Notes under the pieces: generated by a model
What the model was told of the DNA's origin: nothing
The model's database searches: none
What the model saw: only the letters and a program-made list of their open reading frames with translations
Made by a program: the position numbers and the translations under genes
Shown here: positions 49,312 through 58,189 of the stretch, one piece after another
Layout: each line of letters opens with the position of its first letter
Position numbering within the stretch: position 1 is the stretch's first letter
DNA from: Actinoplanes sp. SE50/110
GTDB taxonomy: Bacteria; Actinomycetota; Actinomycetes; Mycobacteriales; Micromonosporaceae
Length of the DNA stretch: 64,000 bases
Reading direction: 5' to 3'
Assembly (NCBI RefSeq): GCF_900119315.1
Contig: NZ_LT827010.1
Location: 7,682,001 to 7,746,000 of the forward strand

Positions 49312-51009
49312 ATGCACCTCTCCAGATCACGTTTCGCGGCCGCCGGAATTGCCGGTGTGGCTCTCGCCGCGAGCGTGTCCGTCCCCGCCCAAGCGGCGGC
49401 CACCGGGGTCGACGCGGTTCCGACCCCGAAGCTCGGCTGGTACAAATGCTACGCGATCGCCGAGTGCGCGACCGTTCAGCTGCCGCTCGACTATGACCGG
49501 CCCCAGGGCGCGAAGACCGAGATCGCCGTCCTGCGGGTGAAGGCCAAGGACCAGAAACACAGGATCGGCAGCCTGTTCGTCAACCCGGGCGGCCCGGGCG
49601 GCTCGGCCACCGACTTCGCGCTCGGCGCATCGGACTTCCTCAGTGACGAGCTGCTGCAGAAGTTCGACATCGTCGGCGTCGACCCGCGCGGGATCGGCGC
49701 CAGCGCCAACATCCGCTGCTTCAAGACGGTCAAGGACCAGACCGCGGTCGTCGACCAGCTCAACATCGCGTTCCCGCTGGGAAGGAAGCAGGAGGCGTCG
49801 TACGTCGCGGGCGCCCGCGCCCTGGGCAAGGCGTGCTCGTCGACCGGCAAACCGCTGTCCGGCGCGGTGTCCACCACCGAGGTGGCCCGCGACATGGACG
49901 TGATCCGCCGCGCGGTCGGCGACAGGAAGCTCACCTATCTCGGCTTCAGCTACGGCACCGCGCTCGGTGAGTACTACGCCAACCTGTTCCCGGACAGGTT
50001 CCGGGCGCTCGTCATCGACGGCAACCTCGATCCGCGGGCCTGGGTCGGGGCCGGCGCCGCGGGCAACCAGATCCTGGATGCCCGTCTGCATTCGGCCGAC
50101 GGTGCGTACCGCGCCCTGAAAGAGATCTTCAAGCGCTGCGACAGGGCCGGGGAGAAGTACTGCTCGTTCGCGGCCGGTGACCCGGAGAAGAACTTCGCGG
50201 CGATCGCGGCCAGCCTCAAGGCGAAGCCGCTGGTGATCACCGACGAATCGGGGACGTACACCATCACGTACGCCGATTTCGTCAGCGCCGTGCTCGGCGG
50301 GCTCTACTCGACGTACGCCGGGGAGAGCGCGATGGACACCGCGGCGCAGGTGGCCGCCCTGATCAAGGGTGACTCGCCGGCGGCCGTGGCGGCGGCACGC
50401 ACGACCCTGCTGAAGCGGATCAAGGCGGCGCGATCGGTCGGCTACGACTTCCCGTACGACAACGGTCTCGAAGCCGGCACCGCGGTGATCTGCACCGACG
50501 GCACCCACCCGAAGAACGCCGCGACCTGGCCGGCGGCGACCGCGGCCCGTGACAAGCAGGCCCCGTACTTCGGCCGGGCCTGGGGCTACATCGACACCCC
50601 GTGCGCCCGCGACACGTGGACCGTGCGGGACGAGGATGCGTACCGCGGCCCGTTCAACCACAGGACCGCAGCCCCGGTGCTGATCGTCGGCAGCTTCTGG
50701 GATCCGGCGACCAACTACGACTCCTCGGTGGCGGTGAGCCGGACGCTGCCCAACTCGCGGCTGCTGAGCAGCGACAACTGGGGTCACACCGCGTACGGCA
50801 CGGGTGACTGCGCCACCGCCGCGATCGACCGGTACCTGTTGAACGGCACGCTGCCGGCCAAGGGCACCGTCTGCGCGGCCGAGCACCAGCCGTTCACCGA
50901 GCCGATCGACCCGGGCACGGTGGCGACCCGGGTGGCCGCGGCCGCCGCGGTGCACGGCAAGCGGCTGCCGCCGGTGGTCTCCCTCCGGCCGAAGTCGATC
51001 CTGGGCTGA
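49312..51009 (+). CDS. secreted tripeptidyl-aminopeptidase-type alpha/beta hydrolase
   Basis: A 565-residue protein: signal peptide (RSRFAAAGIAGVALAASVSV ... AQA), oxyanion region LFVNPGGPGGSATDF, DIVGVDPRGIGASANIRC, nucleophile elbow YLGFSYGTALGEYYANLFPD and C-terminal TAP-like domain with PVLIVGSFWDPATNY and SSDNWGHTAYG (catalytic His). This is the Streptomyces SlpD/E, TAP (S33) peptidase family acting on short peptides outside the cell. ATG 49312 has AAAGGGG about 7 bases upstream. A hairpin terminator follows. Confidence 0.92.
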   Translation: MHLSRSRFAAAGIAGVALAASVSVPAQAAATGVDAVPTPKLGWYKCYAIAECATVQLPLDYDRPQGAKTEIAVLRVKAKDQKHRIGSLFVNPGGPGGSATDFALGASDFLSDELLQKFDIVGVDPRGIGASANIRCFKTVKDQTAVVDQLNIAFPLGRKQEASYVAGARALGKACSSTGKPLSGAVSTTEVARDMDVIRRAVGDRKLTYLGFSYGTALGEYYANLFPDRFRALVIDGNLDPRAWVGAGAAGNQILDARLHSADGAYRALKEIFKRCDRAGEKYCSFAAGDPEKNFAAIAASLKAKPLVITDESGTYTITYADFVSAVLGGLYSTYAGESAMDTAAQVAALIKGDSPAAVAAARTTLLKRIKAARSVGYDFPYDNGLEAGTAVICTDGTHPKNAATWPAATAARDKQAPYFGRAWGYIDTPCARDTWTVRDEDAYRGPFNHRTAAPVLIVGSFWDPATNYDSSVAVSRTLPNSRLLSSDNWGHTAYGTGDCATAAIDRYLLNGTLPAKGTVCAAEHQPFTEPIDPGTVATRVAAAAAVHGKRLPPVVSLRPKSILG

Positions 51010-51025
51010 GTCAGCCGGTTCCGCA

Positions 51026-51054
51026 GGCCGCCGGACCGGTGCGGTCCGGCGGCC
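51026..51054. terminator. bidirectional hairpin terminator
   Basis: GGCCGCCGGACC / GGTCCGGCGGCC, perfect 12-bp stem with 5-base loop, between the convergent peptidase gene and the 40-residue minus-strand gene. Confidence 0.75.
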
Positions 51055-51069
51055 CTCCCCTGCCGCGCG

Positions 51070-51192
51070 TCATGCGGCGCGGCGGCCGTCGTTGGTGGGT
51101 TTCCAGTCGGCGCTGTCCCGGCTGTCGGCGGTCAGCCCGGCCAGTGAGGCGGCCAGGAGCAGGACGAAGAAGACGAGCATCGCGATTTCCAT
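51070..51192 (-). CDS. 40-residue membrane microprotein
   Basis: ATG 51192 with GGAGG 4 bases upstream encodes MEIAMLVFFVLLLAASLAGL followed by TADSRDSADWKPTNDGRRAA and a stop at 51070. One membrane helix and a charged cytosolic or external tail. The strong ribosome site, the terminator just beyond and the divergent GlxA-type regulator support a real gene. Function unknown. Confidence 0.65.
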   Translation of the reverse strand: MEIAMLVFFVLLLAASLAGLTADSRDSADWKPTNDGRRAA

Positions 51193-51283
51193 GCCTCCAG
51201 CGTCGTCCCGGAACCACTCCCGGGACAGTGGCAGGAATGCCATACATCTTCAAAATCCTGCCACCTCCGGTTACCGTGGGGAC

Positions 51284-52231
51284 ATGTTGCGCAGTGTCGC
51301 GGTGCTGACCATGTCCGGGGTGGCACCCTTCGAACTGGGTGTCCTCTGTGAACTGTTCGGTTACGACCGCTCCGCGGAGGGCCTCCCGGCGTACGACTTC
51401 GCCGTGTGCAGTGTCGACGCGAAACCGGTCCGGTCCCGCCCCGGGTTCACCATCGCACCCACCCACGACCTCGCCCCCGCCGAGACCGCCGACCTGGTCG
51501 CCGTCGCCCCCAACGACCTGCGCCCGGTCCCGGCCGAGATCCTCGACGTGCTGCGCCGCGCCCATGCCCGCGGCGCCTGGGTGATGAGCGTCTGCACCAG
51601 CGCGTTCACCCTCGGCGAGGCCGGCCTGCTCGACGGCCGCCGCTGCACCACCCACTGGCTGCACACGGCCGCCCTGGCCGCCCGCTTTCCCCGGGCCGAG
51701 GTCGACCCGGACGTCCTCTACGTCGCTGACGGCACCATCCTGACCAGTGCCGGCACGGCCGCAGCCATCGACAGCGGCCTGCACCTGATCCGCGAGGAGC
51801 AGGGCTCGGCGGTCGCCGCCCAGATCGCCCGCCGGATGGTCGTCCCACCCCACCGCGACGGCGGCCAGGCGCAGTTCATCGAGACACCGATGCCCACGGT
51901 CAGCTGCGAGACCATGCAGCCGCTGCTGACGCTGCTGCTGGAGACCCTGGACCGGGAGCACACCGTCGACACGATGGCCGACATCGTGCACATGGCCCCG
52001 CGCACGTTCGCCCGCCGCTTCCGCGCCGAGACCGGCGCCACCCCGCACGACTGGCTCACCGCCCAGCGCGTCCTGCTCGCCCGCCGCCTGCTGGAGGAGA
52101 CCGACCTGGGCATCGACGCGATCGCCGACCGGTCGGGTTTCGGCAGCGCCCAGACGCTGCGGCACCACTTCACGCAGCGCCTGAGCACGACACCGCAGGC
52201 CTACCGCGGCACGTTCAAGGCCAAGGTCTGA
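51284..52231 (+). CDS. GlxA-type AraC-family regulator with DJ-1/PfpI domain
   Basis: A 315-residue protein. The N-terminal DJ-1/PfpI-like domain (VAVLTMSGVAPFELGVLCEL, GAWVMSVCTSAFTLGEAGLL) is followed by a C-terminal AraC double helix-turn-helix (VDTMADIVHMAPRTFARRFR, LGIDAIADRSGFGSAQTLRH). GlxA-like regulators use the Cys-containing DJ-1 pocket to sense a ligand. ATG 51284. Divergent from the 40-residue microprotein; the 91-base spacer should hold both promoters. Confidence 0.9.
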   Translation: MLRSVAVLTMSGVAPFELGVLCELFGYDRSAEGLPAYDFAVCSVDAKPVRSRPGFTIAPTHDLAPAETADLVAVAPNDLRPVPAEILDVLRRAHARGAWVMSVCTSAFTLGEAGLLDGRRCTTHWLHTAALAARFPRAEVDPDVLYVADGTILTSAGTAAAIDSGLHLIREEQGSAVAAQIARRMVVPPHRDGGQAQFIETPMPTVSCETMQPLLTLLLETLDREHTVDTMADIVHMAPRTFARRFRAETGATPHDWLTAQRVLLARRLLEETDLGIDAIADRSGFGSAQTLRHHFTQRLSTTPQAYRGTFKAKV

Positions 52232-52243
52232 ACCTGCCGTTCA
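52229..52243. promoter_or_regulatory. candidate TetR operator, left copy
   Basis: TGAACCTGCCGTTCA: inverted TGAAC/GTTCA arms with 5 bases between. It overlaps the end of the upstream regulator gene. A second copy lies 142 bases downstream. Confidence 0.45.
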
Positions 52244-52370
52244 ACCAGTTAGACGGGGCTTGATGGAGTACGGCGCGGCCTGGACCACGCTGGCCGACCG
52301 CATGGGGAACCCGTTCGACGTCGGCTCCAGCCTGGCGGCGGCGCATCGGTTGACCATGCGAATCAATTTC

Positions 52371-52392
52371 TGAACAGCCGTTCAATTATTGA
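52371..52392. promoter_or_regulatory. candidate TetR operator, right copy
   Basis: TGAACAGCCGTTCA (52371-52384) repeats the TGAAC/GTTCA arms of the left copy, and overlaps TCAATTATTGA (52382-52392), a perfect 11-bp palindrome. The site lies 25-46 bases before the TetR start. Probable autoregulatory operator. Confidence 0.55.
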
Positions 52393-52416
52393 GACGATCG
52401 TGCTACGTTGTCCGCC

Positions 52417-53043
52417 ATGCAAACGTTTACCGACCTGGTGCGAGAACCGAAGGACGCCGCCAGCTTCACCGAGCGACAGCGGCGGGCCCAACTCACCGCC
52501 GCGACCATCGATCTGATCGCCGAGTCGGGCATCGAGGCCGCGTCGTTCGCAGCGATCGCCGGACGCACCGGCGCCAGCAAGGGCACCATCGCCTACCACT
52601 TCGGGTCCCGCGAGGAGTTGCTGCTCGCGGTGACCCGCTCGATCTACCGCGACGCGGCCGACGCGATGAGTCCCGTGAGGCAAGAGGCCTGCGCCGCTGA
52701 CGCACTGAGGTCGTACGTCGCGACCAACATCGCCTGGATCGCCGCCCGCCGGCAGGCCACGGTCGCCCTGATCATCCTGCGCACCAGCGGAGTCTCCGCC
52801 GTCCGCACGTTGTGCGCCGCCGTCGACGAGGCGATACTCGCCGATCTTTCGGCGCTGATCGAGGCTGCGCGCGCCGAAACCGGCGTTCCGCCGGCCGGCA
52901 CCGACGACCTCGCCAGAGCGCTGCGCGGCGCCATCGACGCATTCGCCATCGGCCTCGCACGGCGATCCGCCCACCTCGACGCCGACGCCTACACCGCCGT
53001 CCTGCACCACCTTTTCGCACCCACCGCGGCGGCAAGCCGATGA
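52417..53043 (+). CDS. TetR-family transcriptional regulator
   Basis: A 208-residue protein with a TetR helix-turn-helix: TIDLIAESGIEAASFAAIAG, RTGASKGTIAYHFGSREELL. A ligand-binding C-terminal helical domain follows. ATG 52417 (MQTFTDLVREP) is used; a TTG three codons upstream is possible. It overlaps the downstream membrane protein gene (ATGA), which it probably controls together with itself through the palindromes upstream. Confidence 0.9.
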   Translation: MQTFTDLVREPKDAASFTERQRRAQLTAATIDLIAESGIEAASFAAIAGRTGASKGTIAYHFGSREELLLAVTRSIYRDAADAMSPVRQEACAADALRSYVATNIAWIAARRQATVALIILRTSGVSAVRTLCAAVDEAILADLSALIEAARAETGVPPAGTDDLARALRGAIDAFAIGLARRSAHLDADAYTAVLHHLFAPTAAASR

Positions 53044-53555
53044 CCGCGCTGATCATCTCCGTGTCATGGCCGACCCTCGTGCTGGTGCTGATCTTCCGAG
53101 GTCAGTTCAAGGAGAAGAGCATCGCGGGCCGGCCGACCGCGCCGCTGATCATCGGCGGCATGGGAATTCTGATCATCATCCTCAACGCGTGGTGGTTCAC
53201 CCTCACCCCCGCCGTATGGGCATACCTCGTCGTCTCGGCGGGCATCGGCGCACTCTTCGGCGCGCTGCGCGGCCGCGCCGCGCGGGTGTATTGGTCACCG
53301 CAGCAGAAGGCGGCCGTACGCCGCGGCGGCGTCGCCACCTGTGCGCTCTTCCTCGCCGGCCTGGTCGCCCACTACCTGGCGGAGGTCGCTTTCCTCCAGA
53401 AGGCGCCCATCCTCGCCTATGGAGGCGCTCTGACCGTCAACATCTACCTCGCCGCCTCGATCGGCGCCGCCGGCACCGTCTACCGACGCCGGGCCCGAGC
53501 CTTACGCCACGGCCACAAGCTACCGATGACAGCCCTTGACCCATCATCGTGCTGA
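53040..53555 (+). CDS. membrane protein co-transcribed with TetR regulator
   Basis: A 171-residue protein with four to five membrane helices (ISVSWPTLVLVLIFRG, IIGGMGILIIILNAWWFTL, AVWAYLVVSAGIGALFGALR, CALFLAGLVAHYLAEVAF). A CcdC/DUF1453-like layout is possible but not certain. It overlaps the TetR gene by 4 bases. Function unknown. Confidence 0.65.
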   Translation: MTALIISVSWPTLVLVLIFRGQFKEKSIAGRPTAPLIIGGMGILIIILNAWWFTLTPAVWAYLVVSAGIGALFGALRGRAARVYWSPQQKAAVRRGGVATCALFLAGLVAHYLAEVAFLQKAPILAYGGALTVNIYLAASIGAAGTVYRRRARALRHGHKLPMTALDPSSC

Positions 53556-53599
53556 TCCGACCGCGATCCGATCGCTCGCATCGTCACCGCTTTCCCGCA

Positions 53600-53882
53600 C
53601 CGGTCGGTACCCCGACCTCATGGCGGCGCTGTCCGGCATCCCGGATGTGCGAGCCGGCGACTCGGTCTGATGGCACTGCGACATGGTTCACAGCGTCGCG
53701 CCGGTGCAGGACCAGAAGGGCTGGGGCAACGTCATGTACATCCCGCTACGCCGTGGCGCCCACGCAACGAGGCGTATGCGGAGAGCGTGCGCGAGGCGTT
53801 CCTGACCGGCGCGAGCCCGAGCGACTTCCCGGCCGAGGACTACGAGAAGGACCGGCCCGACCGGTTCCGCCCCGGCAGCTGA
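53600..53882 (+). pseudogene. DUF1479 gene remnant
   Basis: The sequence reads RYPDLMAALSGIPDVRAGDS V, a TGA at 53668-53670 where Trp is expected, then WHCDMVHSVAPVQDQKGWGN and VMYIP. A missing G near 53744 changes frame, after which it continues TPWRPRNEAYAESVREAFLT and GASPSDFPAEDYEKDRPDRF to the stop. This is the C-terminal end of DUF1479 (2-oxoglutarate/Fe-dioxygenase-like) proteins. N-terminal two thirds absent: truncated, with a nonsense and a frameshift mutation. Confidence 0.75.
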
Positions 53883-53903
53883 ACGAAACCGGCCGCCGTG
53901 GAC

Positions 53904-56900
53904 TCAACTACAGGTGAGGGTGGGGGTCGCCCAGTCGCCGTGGTCGTTGCCGTTCCCGTCGCCGCCATCACCGACCACCAGGTCGAGCGCCTGCGCCCCG
54001 GTGACGTCCACGTCGATCGAGGCGGCCGCCTGCCCGCCCTTCAGGACCGGAGTGGTCGCCAGGGTCTTACCGTCCGCAGCCACCGTGAAGGTGACCGTGC
54101 CGGCGCCTTTCTGCTCGTCGTCAACGCCCACCGAAGCGGTGAACCGGGTGCATTTGCCGCCCAGGTAGACGGCGACGTCGCTGACCGCGTTGGTACCGAG
54201 ACCCTTGGCGTAGGTCTGACCGGCGATGGTGATCGGTTTGCCGTCACCGGCGCCCTGCTCGCCGTTGCTCTGGTTCCGCTCGACCGGTCCCCAACCGTTG
54301 GTGGCGGAGAGCAACGGCAGGTCGCTGACCGCGACCGAGCCGGCGGGCGGCGGGGAGTAGTCGCCGACGATCCGCTCATCCCGCGCGGTCGAGCGGCGGC
54401 CGCGCTCGGAGTAGGCGACGGTCGCCGTCAGCGCGGCCGTCGACGGCTGGGCGCCGGTGGGCGGCCGGACCTGCCACGTCACGATCGCGGGCAGCGCACG
54501 GGTCCTGGCGGGGCTCGGGGCGCTGACCGTCCAGCCGGCCGGCGCGGTGAGGGCCGGGACGACGTCGGAGACCGACCGCGGACCGGTGACCGTCGCGGTC
54601 GCGGTGAACGCCGTGCCGGGCTGGACGCTGGCCGGAACCTGCAAATCGACGTGGACGTCCGGGGCGGCCGGCAGGGCGTACTTCCGCGGGTCGTAGGACG
54701 GGCTGGTAACGTCGGCCACCCGCAGCGACGAGGCGTAGCTGCCGTAGTCGGTGAGCGAGACCGCGCCCAGGCCGCCGGTCGAGCCGTCCAGGTTCCAGAC
54801 CGCGATCGCGATCGAGTTGCGGCCGTCGGTACGCAGGATGCCGTTCGGGATCGGGAAGCTGTGCTGCGGCCCGAGGTAGTTGACGTAGTTGCCGATCATC
54901 CAGCCGTTGACGTAGAGCTCGGCACGGTAGCGGTGCGGCGGGTCGTCGGTCACGGTCAGCCCGAGCGAGGTGTCCTGACCGGCCGGCAGGCGCAGGTCAG
55001 CCGTCGTGCGGTACCAGGAGACGCCGGGTGTGGTGTCGCGGTTCGGCAGGGTCGTCGACGTCCAGGCGCGGTCGTCGAAGCCGGGGAGCGACCAGCCGGC
55101 GCGCTCGCCGTAGAGGCCGCCGGTCGAGAGCGGGCCGCGGACCGGGTCGATCTCGCGTTCCCCGCCCCGGACACCCTGGAGGCGCCATGTGACCGGCGCC
55201 GTCGGCGCGCCGATCAGCGAGGCCCCGGTAAGGCCGCGGGCCGCCTTGTTGCCGTTGCTCGAGTTGTAGTCCTCCTCGTGCCCCATGTTCACGGTCAGCA
55301 CCGAGACCACGTTGTCGCCGGTCGTCCGCAGGGCGCCGGCCGGGAAGGTGAAGTCGCCGCTGCCGCTCGTCGAGCTGCCCAGAAAGACGCCGTTGAGCCA
55401 GGCCGAGAAGGCCTGCGCGCCGCCGCCCGAATCGGAGCTGAGATGCACCCCGGTGGTCCCGGCCGATGTGCGGAACCGGCCTCGGTACCAGGTGTTGCCG
55501 GTGTGGAAGCCGTAGTCGTCGGCGTAGAGCACCGGCAGCGAGCCGGGGCCGGTCACGCTGAACGTGCTGGTCTTGTCGGCCACCTGCCAGCTCGAGTCGT
55601 CGAAGCCGGGCTGCGCCTCCGGCGACTCGGCCTGGTGTTTCCAGTTGGTCAGGGCGGGCAGGGTGACGGGCGCGGCGGCCGGGATGGCGGCGGTGAAACT
55701 GCCGGGCCCAGCCGACCGGGTCCGTAGCGGACGGCCGTTCCACCGGATCGCGGTCGCCGCGGTGAAGACCTCGATGGTCGGGTCAGTCGCGTTGTCGCCG
55801 GTCAGCGCCAGTGCCCGGCCACCGGCCGCGCTGGTCGCGGTGCGCAGCAGGTGGCTGCCGCGGACCAGCACCGGCCCCGCCGCGGTGTCCTGCCGCCAGA
55901 ACGTCTCGGCCGTCGCCTTGTCGGCCAGCAGGAGCTGCAGCGGGTGCCCCCAGGCCGGGGTGATCGACACCCGGGTCAGGCCGGAGTGGGTGTAGTCGAG
56001 CCGCAGGTCGCCGGTCGCCGGGTCCCAGGTCTGCTCGACCGGGCCGCCTGTCACCTGGACGGCGGGCTTGCTGCCGAAGCGCAGCACGGTCTCGCCGTCC
56101 GTCCCCGGGTCACCGTAGAGGACGGCCACGTCGCGCGAGCCGATCCGGGCGTCGGTCAGCAGTTCCGACGTCGAGTACTGCAGTTGGCTGTCGCCCAGCT
56201 TGGCGTCGGCCACGATGATGTCCGAGTCGCGGCCGTTCAGGGTGATCGCGGTGCCCGGCTTCTGCGGCACCCTCGGGTAGACGGCCTCGGCGGTGGCCAC
56301 GGCCGGCGGCAGGTCGATCGCGTCGACCGGCACGAAGTCGTCGGTCGAGCCGGCGGCGTGTGTCCCGGTCACCACGATCTTCAGGGTGTGCGGACCGGTC
56401 GCCAGCCCGGCCGCCTGGTAGAGCACGGCCTGGGCGGCGCTGCCCGAGGTGTCGACGGTCGCCTGCTTCGCGCCGTCGACGTAGACGTCCGCGTACCCGT
56501 GGTTGTTGGTCTTGGAGCCGATCCAGCGGATCGCGGTCCCGGTGAAATCGACGGCGAGCGAGTCGCCGGCGACGTTCGAGAACGATTCCGAGTTGTGGTA
56601 ATCGCCGCCGGTGTAGCTCTGGTTCGACACATGCGACCAGGCGCCGGTGTACTGCAGGGCGGGATCGGCGTCGTCGTAGGTGTACGAGGTGCCGGCCCGG
56701 GCGTTGAAGTCGATCGCGATGTGGGTCCGGTCGACCGCGATCGAGGTCGAGTCGTTGTGCCGCAGCACGTGGAATTGGGCGCCGGTGTCCGGGTTGCGCC
56801 GGGCGGTGTCGACGATCGCCGGGTCGTCCGGCGCGGTAACCGGGATCTTGTCGGTCTTGGTCAGGTCGGGCATCGACTGGGTGAGAAAGCCGATCAGCTT

Positions 56901-57992
56901 GTCCTGGTAGTACTTCGGATCGAGCTGGCGGGTCTCCCGGATCGCCGCGCCGTAGTCGTAGGACGTGTAGTTCTCCGGCATGCCCAGCCAGCCCCAGTTG
57001 GTGCCGCCGTAGGTCATGTAGAAGCTCTGCGCGGTGGCTCCGACCGCGATGTTGTTCTTGTAGAAGACGTTCGCGAACTGGTCGTTGATCAGCTGCGCGC
57101 ATTTGTCGTAGCCGGGGCCGCCCCACGGGTCGAAGGCGCCGCCCTGGAACTCCGGCGTGTACAGCGGCCGCCCGGCAGGGTGGTCGTAGCTGATGTCCGG
57201 CACGCCCTGCCACGCGGCCGGGTTCGAGCAGTTGAAGCCCTGCGGGTACGAGTCCGGGCCGTCGACGTCGAGCGCGCCCGTCCCGGAGTTGAACGTGCCG
57301 TTGTTGTTGCCGGTCAGCGGCACCGTGATGCCGTCCGCCTTCGCCTTGTCCTCCAGGTGCTGCATGTACGCCCGGCCGGCTGTGGTACCGGTGTAGTACT
57401 CGTTCTCGACCTGGTACGCGATGACCGAGCCGGTGCCGTTGGTCAACTGGTGCCGGGCCAGGATCCGGTCGATCTGGGTGAGCCACTCGTCGGCGTGGGC
57501 CTCGAACCTGGGGTCGTCGGTGCGGTTCTGTTCGTCCTTGGTGGTGAGCCAGCCCGGCAGCCCGCCGCCGTCCACCTCCGCGTTGATGTACGGGGCCGGT
57601 CGCGCGATCACGTACAGCCCGGCCCGTTGGGCCATATCGAGCAGCAGGTCGACGTCCCGCACGCCGGTGAAGTCGTAAACCCCGGGCGCCGGCGAGTGGT
57701 AACCCCAGTCGAAGTAGAGCGAGGTGGCGTTGAAGCCGGCCGCCTTCATCTTCTGGAAGATGTCCAGCCAGAGGCTCGGGCTGGGGAGCCGGAAGTAGTG
57801 GAACTCCCCCGACCAGAGGTACGTGCGCCGGCCGTCGATCAGGAACGAATAGCCGTCGAAGGTGACCGAATGGGCGAGTTTCGGCTTCGGGGCGGCCGCC
57901 GCCGCGTGCACCGGCGCCGGAGACATCGCCACCACCAGCGCGGCGCCGATCAAGATCCGCATCCATCGCGAGCCAGAACCCGGATGCTTCAT
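53904..57992 (-). CDS. large secreted GH35 beta-galactosidase with C-terminal NPCBM domain
   Basis: A 1362-residue protein with signal peptide (RILIGAALVVAMSPAPVHA). The GH35 catalytic domain has FHYFRLPSPSLWLDIFQKMK, acid/base Glu198 in AYQVENEYYTG and nucleophile Glu281 in YTPEFQGGAFDPWGG. Beta-galactosidase jelly-roll domains follow (TPGVSWYRTTADLRLPAG), then a NEW3-like domain and an NPCBM domain (SNGEQGAGDGKPITIAGQTY AKGLGTNA). It would release terminal beta-galactose from plant polysaccharides outside the cell. ATG 57992 is chosen for GGAGG upstream. A CGATAT palindrome lies in the promoter. Confidence 0.93.
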   Translation of the reverse strand: MKHPGSGSRWMRILIGAALVVAMSPAPVHAAAAAPKPKLAHSVTFDGYSFLIDGRRTYLWSGEFHYFRLPSPSLWLDIFQKMKAAGFNATSLYFDWGYHSPAPGVYDFTGVRDVDLLLDMAQRAGLYVIARPAPYINAEVDGGGLPGWLTTKDEQNRTDDPRFEAHADEWLTQIDRILARHQLTNGTGSVIAYQVENEYYTGTTAGRAYMQHLEDKAKADGITVPLTGNNNGTFNSGTGALDVDGPDSYPQGFNCSNPAAWQGVPDISYDHPAGRPLYTPEFQGGAFDPWGGPGYDKCAQLINDQFANVFYKNNIAVGATAQSFYMTYGGTNWGWLGMPENYTSYDYGAAIRETRQLDPKYYQDKLIGFLTQSMPDLTKTDKIPVTAPDDPAIVDTARRNPDTGAQFHVLRHNDSTSIAVDRTHIAIDFNARAGTSYTYDDADPALQYTGAWSHVSNQSYTGGDYHNSESFSNVAGDSLAVDFTGTAIRWIGSKTNNHGYADVYVDGAKQATVDTSGSAAQAVLYQAAGLATGPHTLKIVVTGTHAAGSTDDFVPVDAIDLPPAVATAEAVYPRVPQKPGTAITLNGRDSDIIVADAKLGDSQLQYSTSELLTDARIGSRDVAVLYGDPGTDGETVLRFGSKPAVQVTGGPVEQTWDPATGDLRLDYTHSGLTRVSITPAWGHPLQLLLADKATAETFWRQDTAAGPVLVRGSHLLRTATSAAGGRALALTGDNATDPTIEVFTAATAIRWNGRPLRTRSAGPGSFTAAIPAAAPVTLPALTNWKHQAESPEAQPGFDDSSWQVADKTSTFSVTGPGSLPVLYADDYGFHTGNTWYRGRFRTSAGTTGVHLSSDSGGGAQAFSAWLNGVFLGSSTSGSGDFTFPAGALRTTGDNVVSVLTVNMGHEEDYNSSNGNKAARGLTGASLIGAPTAPVTWRLQGVRGGEREIDPVRGPLSTGGLYGERAGWSLPGFDDRAWTSTTLPNRDTTPGVSWYRTTADLRLPAGQDTSLGLTVTDDPPHRYRAELYVNGWMIGNYVNYLGPQHSFPIPNGILRTDGRNSIAIAVWNLDGSTGGLGAVSLTDYGSYASSLRVADVTSPSYDPRKYALPAAPDVHVDLQVPASVQPGTAFTATATVTGPRSVSDVVPALTAPAGWTVSAPSPARTRALPAIVTWQVRPPTGAQPSTAALTATVAYSERGRRSTARDERIVGDYSPPPAGSVAVSDLPLLSATNGWGPVERNQSNGEQGAGDGKPITIAGQTYAKGLGTNAVSDVAVYLGGKCTRFTASVGVDDEQKGAGTVTFTVAADGKTLATTPVLKGGQAAASIDVDVTGAQALDLVVGDGGDGNGNDHGDWATPTLTCS

Positions 57993-58040
57993 CGCAGCCT
58001 CCACTTGCCGCCGAGCCGCACACATACCGACAAGCTCGAA

Positions 58041-58058
58041 CGATATCTTTCTATATCG
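58041..58058. promoter_or_regulatory. CGATAT-N6-ATATCG palindrome in the GH35 promoter
   Basis: CGATATCTTTCTATATCG: perfect 6-bp arms with a 6-base spacer, about 50 bases upstream of the GH35 start, in otherwise GC-rich DNA. It could be an operator for a sugar-responsive regulator; inference only. Confidence 0.45.
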
Positions 58059-58189
58059 CGCGTGCACAAGCCATGCTCTCGCCTTTTGCGCCGCCGCCGC
58101 GCGCCCACGGCCCGCCGCCTCGGCCCGGTAGCGGCGCCTTCCGTGGCGAGTTCCCGGCCAGAGCGCGATCGGGGCGCCAGAATGGGTTC

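Noticed and set aside
52263..52373. 36-codon frame starting MEYGAAWTTLADRMGNPF
   Set aside because: May be a remnant of a larger gene, but too short to assign and it lies between two candidate TetR operators.
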